This document shows positions 1-5,392 of a DNA stretch of 6,953 nt, in pieces (the first letter of the stretch is position 1; every line of letters begins with the position of its first letter). Under the pieces are notes generated by a model. The model saw nothing but the letters and a program-made list of their open reading frames with translations. It had not been told where the DNA came from and searched no databases. The stretch comes from Propionibacteriaceae bacterium (GTDB lineage Bacteria > Actinomycetota > Actinomycetes > Propionibacteriales > Propionibacteriaceae). A program made the position numbers and the translations under genes. Location: contig JAIRVA010000152.1 in NCBI GenBank assembly GCA_031254155.1, positions 1 through 6,953 of the forward strand. The letters are read 5' to 3'.

Positions 1-219
1 CAGGCAGTCGCGTGCGTCGGGCGTGAGACGCGCGGTCTCGACCGCCTCCCGGCAAAACGCCTGCGCATCATCGAACGTGTTCGCCTGGCGGACCTTGAGG
101 CTGCCCTCCGGCAACCCGCGCAGCAACTCGTTCACCACCTTTGGCAGAATCTTCAGCGCCCGCCCCCGGCCCGCCGTCGGATTGACCACCAAGGTGGTCG
201 TCGCGTTTTCTATACGCAT
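1..219 (-). CDS. Diacylglycerol/lipid kinase family protein, N-terminal part (runs off the left edge)
   Basis: Only the first 73 residues are in the window. They begin MRIENATTTLVVNPTAGRGR, and residues 11-21 (VVNPTAGRGRA) match the first strand and glycine-rich nucleotide-binding loop of the DAGK catalytic domain (diacylglycerol kinase / YegS / sphingosine kinase family). Members phosphorylate lipids such as diacylglycerol with ATP, usually at the inner face of the membrane. The substrate cannot be told from this fragment. I chose the ATG at 217-219 because a GAAAGG-type ribosome binding site lies about 7 nt upstream. An in-frame ATG at 250-252 would add 11 residues but has no such site. The gene follows pafC after 45 nt on the same strand and may be co-transcribed with it. 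The family call is fairly secure from the motif; the exact function is open because the GGDGT and C-terminal regions are not visible. Confidence 0.75.
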   Translation of the reverse strand, partial: MRIENATTTLVVNPTAGRGRALKILPKVVNELLRGLPEGSLKVRQANTFDDAQAFCREAVETARLTPDARDCL

Positions 220-264
220 GGTCCTGCCTTTCGGTGTGGCGGATACTCGCATGATCGTACTACA

Positions 265-1230
265 TCAGCCCGCATTGCCGCGTGCCAGGCCGAGGGCCTC
301 GTACGCCGCCAGCGCCTGCCGGGCCCGGTCGCGGGCCGCCTCGGCGTAGGCGGGCGGCTCGACGGCCCGAACCGTGTCGCCCAGACTCAGCAGGAGACGG
401 ACCAGCCAGGCCGGGCTGATGACCGGCAACTCGACCTCAGTGAGCCCGTCTGCCCTTGTCACCTGCGAACTTGTCGGGTAATACTCGGCGACCCACCGCG
501 CCTCGTCAGTGAGCGTCAGGCGGGCGGTCACGCTGCCCGCCAGGCTCTTCGCCCAGCCCTCCGGGTCGGGCGGCGCGCCGTGGGCCCCGGCACTCTCCCC
601 CGTGGGCCGGGCCGCCACGACGCGGTCCAGCCGGTACGTCCGCCAGTCGCCGCGGTCGACACTAAACGCCGTCAGGTACGCCGCCCCCTGGCGGACGAAC
701 AGCGCCGCCGGATCGACCCGGGGCCGGGTCGTGACCCCCCGGCTCGCCCCGTCGTAGACCAGTTCCAGCCGCTCGGCGTCGACGATGGCGCGGCCCACCA
801 CCCGGCGGACCGCCTCGTCGCCCGCGCTCAACCGGAGTTCGACGCTCGACGCCGCCGGGTCGGCGATCTTCAAGATGATCCCGTCGATGGTGGCCGCCGT
901 ACCGCCATCGACGAGCGAGCGGACGGCCAGCAGCGCGAGGTGCAGGCTGGCGGCCTCCGCGACCGTCAGCCGCAGGGGCCGGTCCAGCGTGGTCGGATTG
1001 GTGAGGTACAACGCCCCCTCGTCATCCATGAGATCAAGGTCGACATCAATCAGGTCACCGGGATAGCCGCCCGGCAACCCACAGTAGATCGCCACGAGCA
1101 CGTCCTTGCGGACCTGGGCGGGCGGGACCGCGAAGACGCGGGCGACCTCGGCCAGGGTGATCCCCGGGTGGGCCTCGATGTACGGGATTTCCGTGAGCAG
1201 CCGGGCCACCTGCGCGATGGAGGTACTCAT
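265..1230 (-). CDS. pafC: PafC, WYL-domain transcriptional regulator (DNA-damage response)
   Basis: A 321-residue protein of the usual PafC length. Residues about 5-60 form a winged-helix-like N-terminus (TLAEVARVFAVPPAQVRKDV). The WYL domain spans about 145-210, with AYL at 184-186 and DWRTYRLDR at 195-203. A C-terminal WCX-type extension covers about 230-315. In actinobacteria PafC pairs with PafB as a cytoplasmic activator of the LexA-independent DNA-damage response; the WYL domain is thought to sense a nucleic-acid ligand. The start ATG overlaps the pafB stop by 4 nt (ATGA at 1227-1230), so translation is coupled, as expected for partners made in equal amounts. A G-rich stretch upstream is only a weak ribosome binding site. 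One oddity: the tryptophan of the WYL signature is alanine here, while PafB keeps it. The name rests on the family, the pairing and the gene order. Confidence 0.9.
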   Translation of the reverse strand: MSTSIAQVARLLTEIPYIEAHPGITLAEVARVFAVPPAQVRKDVLVAIYCGLPGGYPGDLIDVDLDLMDDEGALYLTNPTTLDRPLRLTVAEAASLHLALLAVRSLVDGGTAATIDGIILKIADPAASSVELRLSAGDEAVRRVVGRAIVDAERLELVYDGASRGVTTRPRVDPAALFVRQGAAYLTAFSVDRGDWRTYRLDRVVAARPTGESAGAHGAPPDPEGWAKSLAGSVTARLTLTDEARWVAEYYPTSSQVTRADGLTEVELPVISPAWLVRLLLSLGDTVRAVEPPAYAEAARDRARQALAAYEALGLARGNAG

Positions 1231-2174
1231 GACCCGCCCCCCGCCACCGCCCGCAGGTGGGCGAGGACGCGGTCCCGGACGTCACCCGGCTCGAGCACGA
1301 GCGCGTCGGGACCGGCGGCCGCGATGGCCCGGGCGACCTCGTCCACCAGGGCGTACGGGACCGCGACCGCCTCGTACCCCTCCGGCGTGGCGACGCCGGC
1401 CGGTGTGCCCCGCCGCCGCAAGTCGCCCGCCGCCGACTCCCGGAGCGCGACAACCACTGTGGCCACGGGCGGGGCGGGCTCCAGAGACTTTGCCCGCTCG
1501 TCAATGGTGTCCGTTGCCGGCAGGGTGTACGCGCCGGGCTCGCCGGCCCGCCGGGGCCGGTCCTCGATCCGGGAGACCCGGAACATGCGGACTCCCACCC
1601 CGCGGTCACGCCCCAGCAGGTACCACGCCCCCGACCGCAGGATCAGGCGCCAGCCTTCCACCACCCGCGGGCGGCCATGGTACGTGAACTCAACGGCCTG
1701 CCGGGCGAGCAGCGCCTCCCATAACACCGGGAAGGCCGGCTCGCGGGCCGCGAGGCGCGGGGTGAGGAACCGGAGCCCCTCCGTACTGACCGGCTCCCCG
1801 ACCGTCCGCAGCTTGGTCATGGCCCGGTCGACGTCGCCGGCCAGCGCCGGTTCGCTCCACACCGAGGCGGCGAGTCCGACCAGGGTCGATTCGGCGGGCG
1901 TCAGGTGGATCGCGGGCAGATAGAAGTCATCGGGCCGGATGCGGTAGCCGTCGGCCTCTCCGGACGACTCGGCCGAGGGTCCGACGAGAACGGCGATCCC
2001 CATCCCCCGCAAATCCTCTTTGTCCCGCTCGAACATCCGCCGGAAAGCATCATCGGTCTTGGCCGCCTGGTAGCCCTCCACCCGGTCGCGAATCTGGTCA
2101 TAGGTCAAGTACCTGGGGGTTGCCAGCAGGGCGATCACCAGGTTCAGCAAGCGTTCCGAATTCCGCGCCGCCAC
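1227..2174 (-). CDS. pafB: PafB, WYL-domain transcriptional regulator (DNA-damage response)
   Basis: A 315-residue protein. Residues about 6-60 form the helix-turn-helix region (SERLLNLVIALLATPRYLTY, then FERDKEDLRGMGI at 48-60), typical of DeoR/WYL regulators. The WYL domain lies at about 150-210 with an intact W184-Y185-L186 and the basic stretch R196-R202. A WCX-like C-terminus follows (about 235-310). PafB and PafC together switch on recA and other repair genes after DNA damage in mycobacteria; the same role here is inferred. The start is a GTG at 2172-2174, with GAGAGG about 5 nt or slightly more upstream; the next residues (AARNSERLLNL) match family N-termini. No pup, proteasome or pafA gene adjoins it. 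The neighbour is the divergent gluQ across 67 nt, so both genes probably start from that spacer. The stop overlaps the pafC start. Confidence 0.92.
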   Translation of the reverse strand: MAARNSERLLNLVIALLATPRYLTYDQIRDRVEGYQAAKTDDAFRRMFERDKEDLRGMGIAVLVGPSAESSGEADGYRIRPDDFYLPAIHLTPAESTLVGLAASVWSEPALAGDVDRAMTKLRTVGEPVSTEGLRFLTPRLAAREPAFPVLWEALLARQAVEFTYHGRPRVVEGWRLILRSGAWYLLGRDRGVGVRMFRVSRIEDRPRRAGEPGAYTLPATDTIDERAKSLEPAPPVATVVVALRESAAGDLRRRGTPAGVATPEGYEAVAVPYALVDEVARAIAAAGPDALVLEPGDVRDRVLAHLRAVAGGGS

Positions 2175-2241
2175 CCGTTCCTCTCGACTACGATGTCACC
2201 AGTAAACCATTGCGTGACCAGAAAAGGTGGGTGTCCACACC
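2175..2241. promoter_or_regulatory. Divergent spacer between pafB and gluQ, presumed to hold both promoters
   Basis: This 67-nt gap separates two divergent genes, so it or the adjoining coding ends must carry both promoters. It is more AT-rich than its flanks. I can see an inverted repeat GTCAC (2195-2199) / GTGAC (2214-2218), centres 19 nt apart, and a TACGAT (2189-2194) that fits the loose actinobacterial -10 pattern TAnnnT on the plus strand. No convincing -35 lies at the right distance for either gene. The inverted repeat could be an operator, but five-base arms are short enough to arise by chance. Confidence 0.4.
2222..2230 (+). promoter_or_regulatory. Ribosome binding site of gluQ
   Basis: AAAAGGTGG lies 11 nt before the ATG at 2242. 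It decides the start: a longer in-frame reading would begin at a GTG (2227-2229) that falls inside this purine-rich site itself and has no ribosome binding site of its own. Confidence 0.65.
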
Positions 2242-3126
2242 ATGTCCGGCCGATTTGCCCCGACGCCGAGCGCCGACCTGCACCTCGGCAACCTTCGGAC
2301 GGCACTCGTCGCCTGGCTGGCCGCCCGCGCTTCGGCGCGGGGCTTCATCGTCCGCGTCGAGGACCTCGACTGGCCCCGTCTGCCCGACGCCGACGCCATT
2401 GTCCGGCGCCAGCTCGCCGATCTCACCCGCCTCGGCCTCACCTGGGACGGCGAGGTCGTCCGCCAGCGCGACCGGACGGACCTGTACGAAGCCGCGCTCG
2501 CCCGGCTTGCCCCGCTGGTCTACGAGTGCTTCTGCTCCCGCAAGGAGGTTGCGACGGCCACCCGGGCGCCGCACGGGACCACGCCACGCTACCCGGGGAC
2601 GTGCCGGAACCTCACGGCCGCGGCCCGCGACCGGCTACGCCGGGTCCGGCCCCCGGCGCTCCGGGTCGACGCCGGGGCGGCGGAGCTGATGGTTCACGAT
2701 GAGTTGTGGGGCCGGTACGCCGGTCTCGTCGACGACTTCGTCGTCCGGCGGGCCGACGGAGTGTTCGCGTACAACTTCGCCGTCGTGGTGGACGACGGCC
2801 TCCAGGGCATCGACCAGGTGGTCCGGGGCGACGACCTCCTGGAGTCCGCCCCCCGCCAGGCCTGGCTGGCCACGCAACTGGGGTTCCCCGTCCCGTCGTA
2901 CCTGCACATACCCCTGGTTCTCGCGGCGGACGGTACGCGGCTGGCGAAGCGCGACCGGGCCCAATCGCTCACGGGGCTGCTGGACGCCGGGCTCACCCTT
3001 CCCGGTTTGCTCTCGCGGCTGGCCCACTCACTGGGGCTCGCGGCCGCGGACGAACCCGTCGACCTGATGACCCTCGTACGCCGCTTTAACCCGGCCCGCC
3101 TGCCGCGGGAGCCGTGGCTCGTCTAG
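2242..3126 (+). CDS. gluQ: Glutamyl-Q tRNA(Asp) synthetase (GluQ-RS, YadB type)
   Basis: A 294-residue protein equal to the catalytic half of GluRS, lacking the C-terminal anticodon-binding domain (GluRS is usually about 470-500 residues). Family members activate glutamate with ATP without tRNA and attach it to the queuosine at position 34 of tRNA-Asp. Visible landmarks: RFAPTPSADLHLGNLR at 4-19 with the HIGH-type motif HLGN at 14-17; RVEDLD at 38-43; a zinc site C97-x-C99 ... Y117-x3-C121 (CFC and YPGTC), characteristic of GluQ-RS; VRGDDLLES at 194-202; and a KMSKS equivalent RLAKR at 233-237. The ATG at 2242 is preferred over a GTG at 2227 because of ribosome binding site placement. It is the only plus-strand gene and its stop overlaps the stop of the convergent FKBP gene. 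A discriminating GluRS alternative is unlikely given the length and zinc motif. Confidence 0.93.
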   Translation: MSGRFAPTPSADLHLGNLRTALVAWLAARASARGFIVRVEDLDWPRLPDADAIVRRQLADLTRLGLTWDGEVVRQRDRTDLYEAALARLAPLVYECFCSRKEVATATRAPHGTTPRYPGTCRNLTAAARDRLRRVRPPALRVDAGAAELMVHDELWGRYAGLVDDFVVRRADGVFAYNFAVVVDDGLQGIDQVVRGDDLLESAPRQAWLATQLGFPVPSYLHIPLVLAADGTRLAKRDRAQSLTGLLDAGLTLPGLLSRLAHSLGLAAADEPVDLMTLVRRFNPARLPREPWLV

Positions 3127-4187
3127 GACGACGTCGACCACCACTGCGGTCCGGCGAACAGGACGTCGACGACGTAGACCATCGTGGAACCGGCGTCGAT
3201 GCCCATCTTCGGGTTGCCGTCGGGGTAGGAGTCGGCCGGCGTCAGGACGAGCATGACGCGCGAACCGATGGTCTGGCCGACAAGGGCGGACTGCCAGCCC
3301 GGCAGGGTCGCGGAGAGCAGGCCCTGCATCGGGGTGTAGCCGTAGGTCTTGCGGATGAGTTTGCCCGACTTCCAGACGTATTCGGCGTAGTTCACGTAGA
3401 CCGCGTCGGTTGCCTGGACGACGGGGCCATCGCCCTTGACCAATAGCTGGGTGACCGACGCCGCGGGCGGGTCCTGCTTCGACGGGATGGTGACCACCGG
3501 CGCGTTCAGGTCGCCCGTCACGGTCGGCAGGGAAGCGTCACTCACCTCCTGGGCCGCGCCGGTCGGTTCCGTGACCGAGGTCTTCACGATGTCGACCACG
3601 AAGACCAGCGTGTCGCCAACCTCGATACCGGCACTGCTCTGGCCACCGTTCGCGTCGTACCCGTCGGCGCCGGGAATGGCGATCAGCACCCGCGAACCGA
3701 CTTGCTGGCCGGCCAGACCCTTCTGGAAACCGGGAATCGTGCCGGCCAGCGACATCGCGACGGACGAACCGGACGAGAAGGACTCGTCGAACAACGTACC
3801 CGTGCGGGCATTCACGCCGTAGTAGTTCATTTCGACAATGCCAGTGTCGGGCACAGTGGCACCGTCGCCCTGCACGAGGACCTTGGTCCGGGTGGCGTCG
3901 ATGGCCCACGGCGAGGGTACGGTCACGGTCGGCGCCTCACCGTACGCGCCGCTCACGGTGATGGCATCCAGGCTCGCCGACGCCGTGATCGAAACGGTCG
4001 GTGTCGGTGCGACGGGCAGTTCCGTCGCGACCGGGGTGGTGGGGGTCGCCGCCGCCGTCGCCTCGGTGGGTGTCACCGTCGGCGTCGGCGTCCCGGTCGT
4101 CCCCGGGTCCGAACACGACGCCAGCGCCAGAGTCACCCCCAGCGCGAGTACGCAGCCCACAACCTGGCTCACCGCTTTGCGCGTCAT
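3123..4187 (-). CDS. Lipoprotein with two FKBP-type peptidyl-prolyl isomerase domains (paralogue A)
   Basis: A 354-residue exported protein. A signal peptide with charged start (MTRK) and hydrophobic core ends in lipobox L22-A-S-C25, so it is probably lipid-anchored on the outer face of the membrane. A Thr/Pro/Ala-rich linker covers about 28-66. The first FKBP domain (about 103-201) keeps the usual pocket residues: Y123, F133-D134, F154 in the place of the FKBP Trp, Y177 and F196. It is probably an active proline isomerase that helps fold exported proteins. The second domain (about 247-343) keeps Y267, W298 and Y321, but its F-D pair is replaced by IRKTYG, so activity there is doubtful. Each domain is preceded by a similar strand segment (ASLDAITV / ASLPTVTG ... 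VTVP / VTIP). AAGG lies 5 nt before the ATG. It sits 72 nt downstream of paralogue B. Client proteins are unknown. Confidence 0.88.
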   Translation of the reverse strand: MTRKAVSQVVGCVLALGVTLALASCSDPGTTGTPTPTVTPTEATAAATPTTPVATELPVAPTPTVSITASASLDAITVSGAYGEAPTVTVPSPWAIDATRTKVLVQGDGATVPDTGIVEMNYYGVNARTGTLFDESFSSGSSVAMSLAGTIPGFQKGLAGQQVGSRVLIAIPGADGYDANGGQSSAGIEVGDTLVFVVDIVKTSVTEPTGAAQEVSDASLPTVTGDLNAPVVTIPSKQDPPAASVTQLLVKGDGPVVQATDAVYVNYAEYVWKSGKLIRKTYGYTPMQGLLSATLPGWQSALVGQTIGSRVMLVLTPADSYPDGNPKMGIDAGSTMVYVVDVLFAGPQWWSTSS

Positions 4188-4259
4188 GTCTACCTTACTT
4201 TCGTCTCCTGGCCCCGGAAGCGGGCGCTCCGCCCAATCTTACAGCGATTGAGGCCTTTC
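4188..4259 (-). other. Spacer between the two FKBP genes with two short inverted repeats
   Basis: This 72-nt stretch contains two potential hairpins in the transcript: CAATC/GATTG with a 7-nt loop (4234-4250) and GGGCG/CGCCC with a 3-nt loop (4222-4234). Neither is followed by a T-run, so neither is a classical intrinsic terminator; they may tune processing or the ratio of the two FKBP messages. A segment close to the leader of paralogue B follows, and then the ribosome binding site of paralogue A. Confidence 0.4.
4200..4214 (-). repeat. Leader repeat copy A, upstream of FKBP paralogue A
   Basis: On the coding strand this reads GGGCCAGGAGACGAA. It matches the leader of paralogue B (5304-5318, GGGCCACGAGACGAA) at 14 of 15 positions. 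It lies just before the ribosome binding site. The simplest reading is that the leader was copied along with the gene; the high identity in non-coding DNA may also mean it is used. Confidence 0.65.
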
Positions 4260-5294
4260 CTACGCGGACCACCATTGCGGCGCGGCGTAGAGGATGTCGA
4301 TGACGTACACCATCGTGGACCCCTGGGCGATCCCAACCTTGTCGTTGCCGATCGGATAGGTGTCCTCCGGGGTCCCCACGATCAGCAGGCGGGAACCGAC
4401 GGTCTGGCCGACGAGCGCGCCCTGCCACGCCTTCAAGGTGTTTGACAGCAGGCCGGTCAGCGGGGAGCTACCGTACGTTGTACGGACAAGCGTGCCGTCC
4501 CAGAGGTACTCGGCGTAGTTCACGTAGATCCCGTCGGTGGACTCCACGGCGGGACCCGCACCCTTGACGAGCAGTTCCGACGCCGTCGCGCCCGGCGGGG
4601 TCGCGCCCGAGGCGATGGTGACCACCGGGGCCGCCAGATCGCCGGACACCGTCGGCAAGGACGTGTCCGTCACCGGCTGGGTCTCGCCCGCCGGGCCGGT
4701 GACCGAGGTCCGCAGAATGTCCACGACGAAGAGGAGCGTGTCGCCGACCTCAATGCCGGCGCCAGTCTGGCCGCCGCTCGGGTCGTACGCGTCCGTACCG
4801 GGGATCGCGACCAGCACGCGCGAGCCGACCTGCTGGCCGGTCAGACCCTTGCCGAAACCGGGGATGGTGTTGGCGAGCGACATGCTGACGGACGAGCCGC
4901 GGGAGTACGAGTCGTCGAACTTCTCGCCCGTCCGGGCGTTGACGCCGTAATAGTTGATCTCGACGAGACCATTCTCCGGGACCGTCATCCCGTCACCGGG
5001 CACGAGGACCTTGGTCCGCGTGATGTCAGCCGTCCAGGGGAAGGGGACGGTGACGGTCGGTGACTCGCCGATCCCGCCGGTCACCGTAATGTCATCCAGG
5101 TTCGCCGCCACGGGAGCAGTCGGCAGGTCCGACGCGACGGGATCGGTCGGGGTGGGGGTGGCCACCGCGGTCGTCGCGGTCGGTGCCGGAGCCGGCGTCG
5201 TCGTCGTCCCGGGGCCGGAGCACGACGCCAGCGTCAGCGTCACCCCCAGCGCCGTCACACAGCCCATGACCCGGATCAGCGACTTACGTGTCAT
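4260..5294 (-). CDS. Lipoprotein with two FKBP-type peptidyl-prolyl isomerase domains (paralogue B)
   Basis: A 344-residue tandem paralogue of the downstream gene, with the same plan. The signal peptide ends in lipobox L22-A-S-C25, followed by a Thr/Pro/Ala linker (about 28-62). FKBP domain 1 (about 96-194) has Y116, F126-D127, F147, Y170 and F189. FKBP domain 2 (about 240-336) has Y260, W290 and Y313, but lacks the F-D pair (LVRTTYG instead). The protein ends in PQWWSA, like the PQWWSTSS of paralogue A. Domain 1 is more like domain 1 of the paralogue than like its own domain 2, so the internal duplication came before the gene duplication. AAGGA lies 6 nt before the ATG (5292-5294). It is the first gene of the pair, so any promoter in the 98-nt gap after rluB would drive both. 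Folding of exported proteins is the likely role; clients are unknown. Confidence 0.88.
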   Translation of the reverse strand: MTRKSLIRVMGCVTALGVTLTLASCSGPGTTTTPAPAPTATTAVATPTPTDPVASDLPTAPVAANLDDITVTGGIGESPTVTVPFPWTADITRTKVLVPGDGMTVPENGLVEINYYGVNARTGEKFDDSYSRGSSVSMSLANTIPGFGKGLTGQQVGSRVLVAIPGTDAYDPSGGQTGAGIEVGDTLLFVVDILRTSVTGPAGETQPVTDTSLPTVSGDLAAPVVTIASGATPPGATASELLVKGAGPAVESTDGIYVNYAEYLWDGTLVRTTYGSSPLTGLLSNTLKAWQGALVGQTVGSRLLIVGTPEDTYPIGNDKVGIAQGSTMVYVIDILYAAPQWWSA

Positions 5295-5303
5295 TGTTCA
5301 TCC

Positions 5304-5318
5304 TTCGTCTCGTGGCCC
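5304..5318 (-). repeat. Leader repeat copy B, upstream of FKBP paralogue B
   Basis: On the coding strand this reads GGGCCACGAGACGAA, 14 of 15 identical to the copy in front of paralogue A. Its last bases run into the AAGGA ribosome binding site. Confidence 0.65.
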
Positions 5319-5339
5319 GCCTGGGCAACGGCCCAGCGG
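5317..5339 (-). other. GC-rich hairpin in the leader of FKBP paralogue B
   Basis: CTGGGC and GCCCAG (5321-5326 / 5331-5336) flank a 4-nt loop AACG. The stem extends by three more pairs (CCG/CGG) past a single bulged base. It lies between the presumed promoter and the ribosome binding site and has no T-run on either strand. It may stabilise the message or attenuate read-through from rluB. A similar but weaker hairpin precedes the leader repeat of paralogue A. Confidence 0.45.
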
Positions 5340-5370
5340 CGAATCAAACATCCCTATGTTACCCAACCGG

Positions 5371-5392
5371 TCTAAGACAACTCTGAGACATC
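5371..5392. repeat. Tandem 11-nt direct repeat after rluB
   Basis: TCTAAGACAAC (5371-5381) is followed directly by TCTGAGACATC (5382-5392), with 9 of 11 positions identical. A weaker third copy runs into the rluB stop region. An 11-nt period is close to one helical turn, so both units would face the same side of the DNA, as in an activator or repressor site upstream of the FKBP pair. Chance is also possible at this length. Confidence 0.4.

Larger units (their letters stand above)
5295..5392 (-). promoter_or_regulatory. Leader and presumed promoter region of the FKBP gene pair
   Basis: This 98-nt non-coding gap after rluB is the longest in the window and its rluB-proximal half is AT-richer than the genes around it. 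In the direction of transcription it holds a pair of 11-nt direct repeats, a TAACAT (5361 down to 5356) that fits TAnnnT for a -10 box, a GC-rich hairpin, the leader repeat and the ribosome binding site. A good -35 is missing: TTGTCT (5380-5375) is only 13 nt from TAACAT. The FKBP pair may therefore have its own promoter, though read-through from rluB is also possible. Confidence 0.4.

Noticed and set aside
220..252. Upstream ATG start (250-252) for the lipid kinase gene
   Set aside because: It has no ribosome binding site, while the ATG at 217-219 has one at good spacing and gives a normal family N-terminus.
1055..1609. 184-residue minus-strand frame inside pafB
   Set aside because: It overlaps pafB in another frame on the same strand, is low complexity and has no recognisable domain.
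580..1923. 447-residue plus-strand open frame across pafC and pafB
   Set aside because: It is antisense to two well-recognised genes. The translation is rich in Arg/Pro/Gly with no domain, as expected of a shadow frame in high-GC DNA.
2227..2241. GTG start for gluQ five codons upstream
   Set aside because: The codon lies inside the ribosome binding site that serves the ATG at 2242.
4222..4250. Intrinsic terminator between the two FKBP genes
   Set aside because: The stems are short (5 bp) and no T-run follows on the coding strand, so I list them only as possible hairpins.
5356..5380. PafBC-dependent (RecA-NDp-like) promoter: TTGTC followed by TAACAT on the minus strand
   Set aside because: Only TTGTC and TAnnnT match. 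The RGTG part of the motif is missing and the spacing is 2 nt too long for TTGTCRGTG-N8-TAnnnT.
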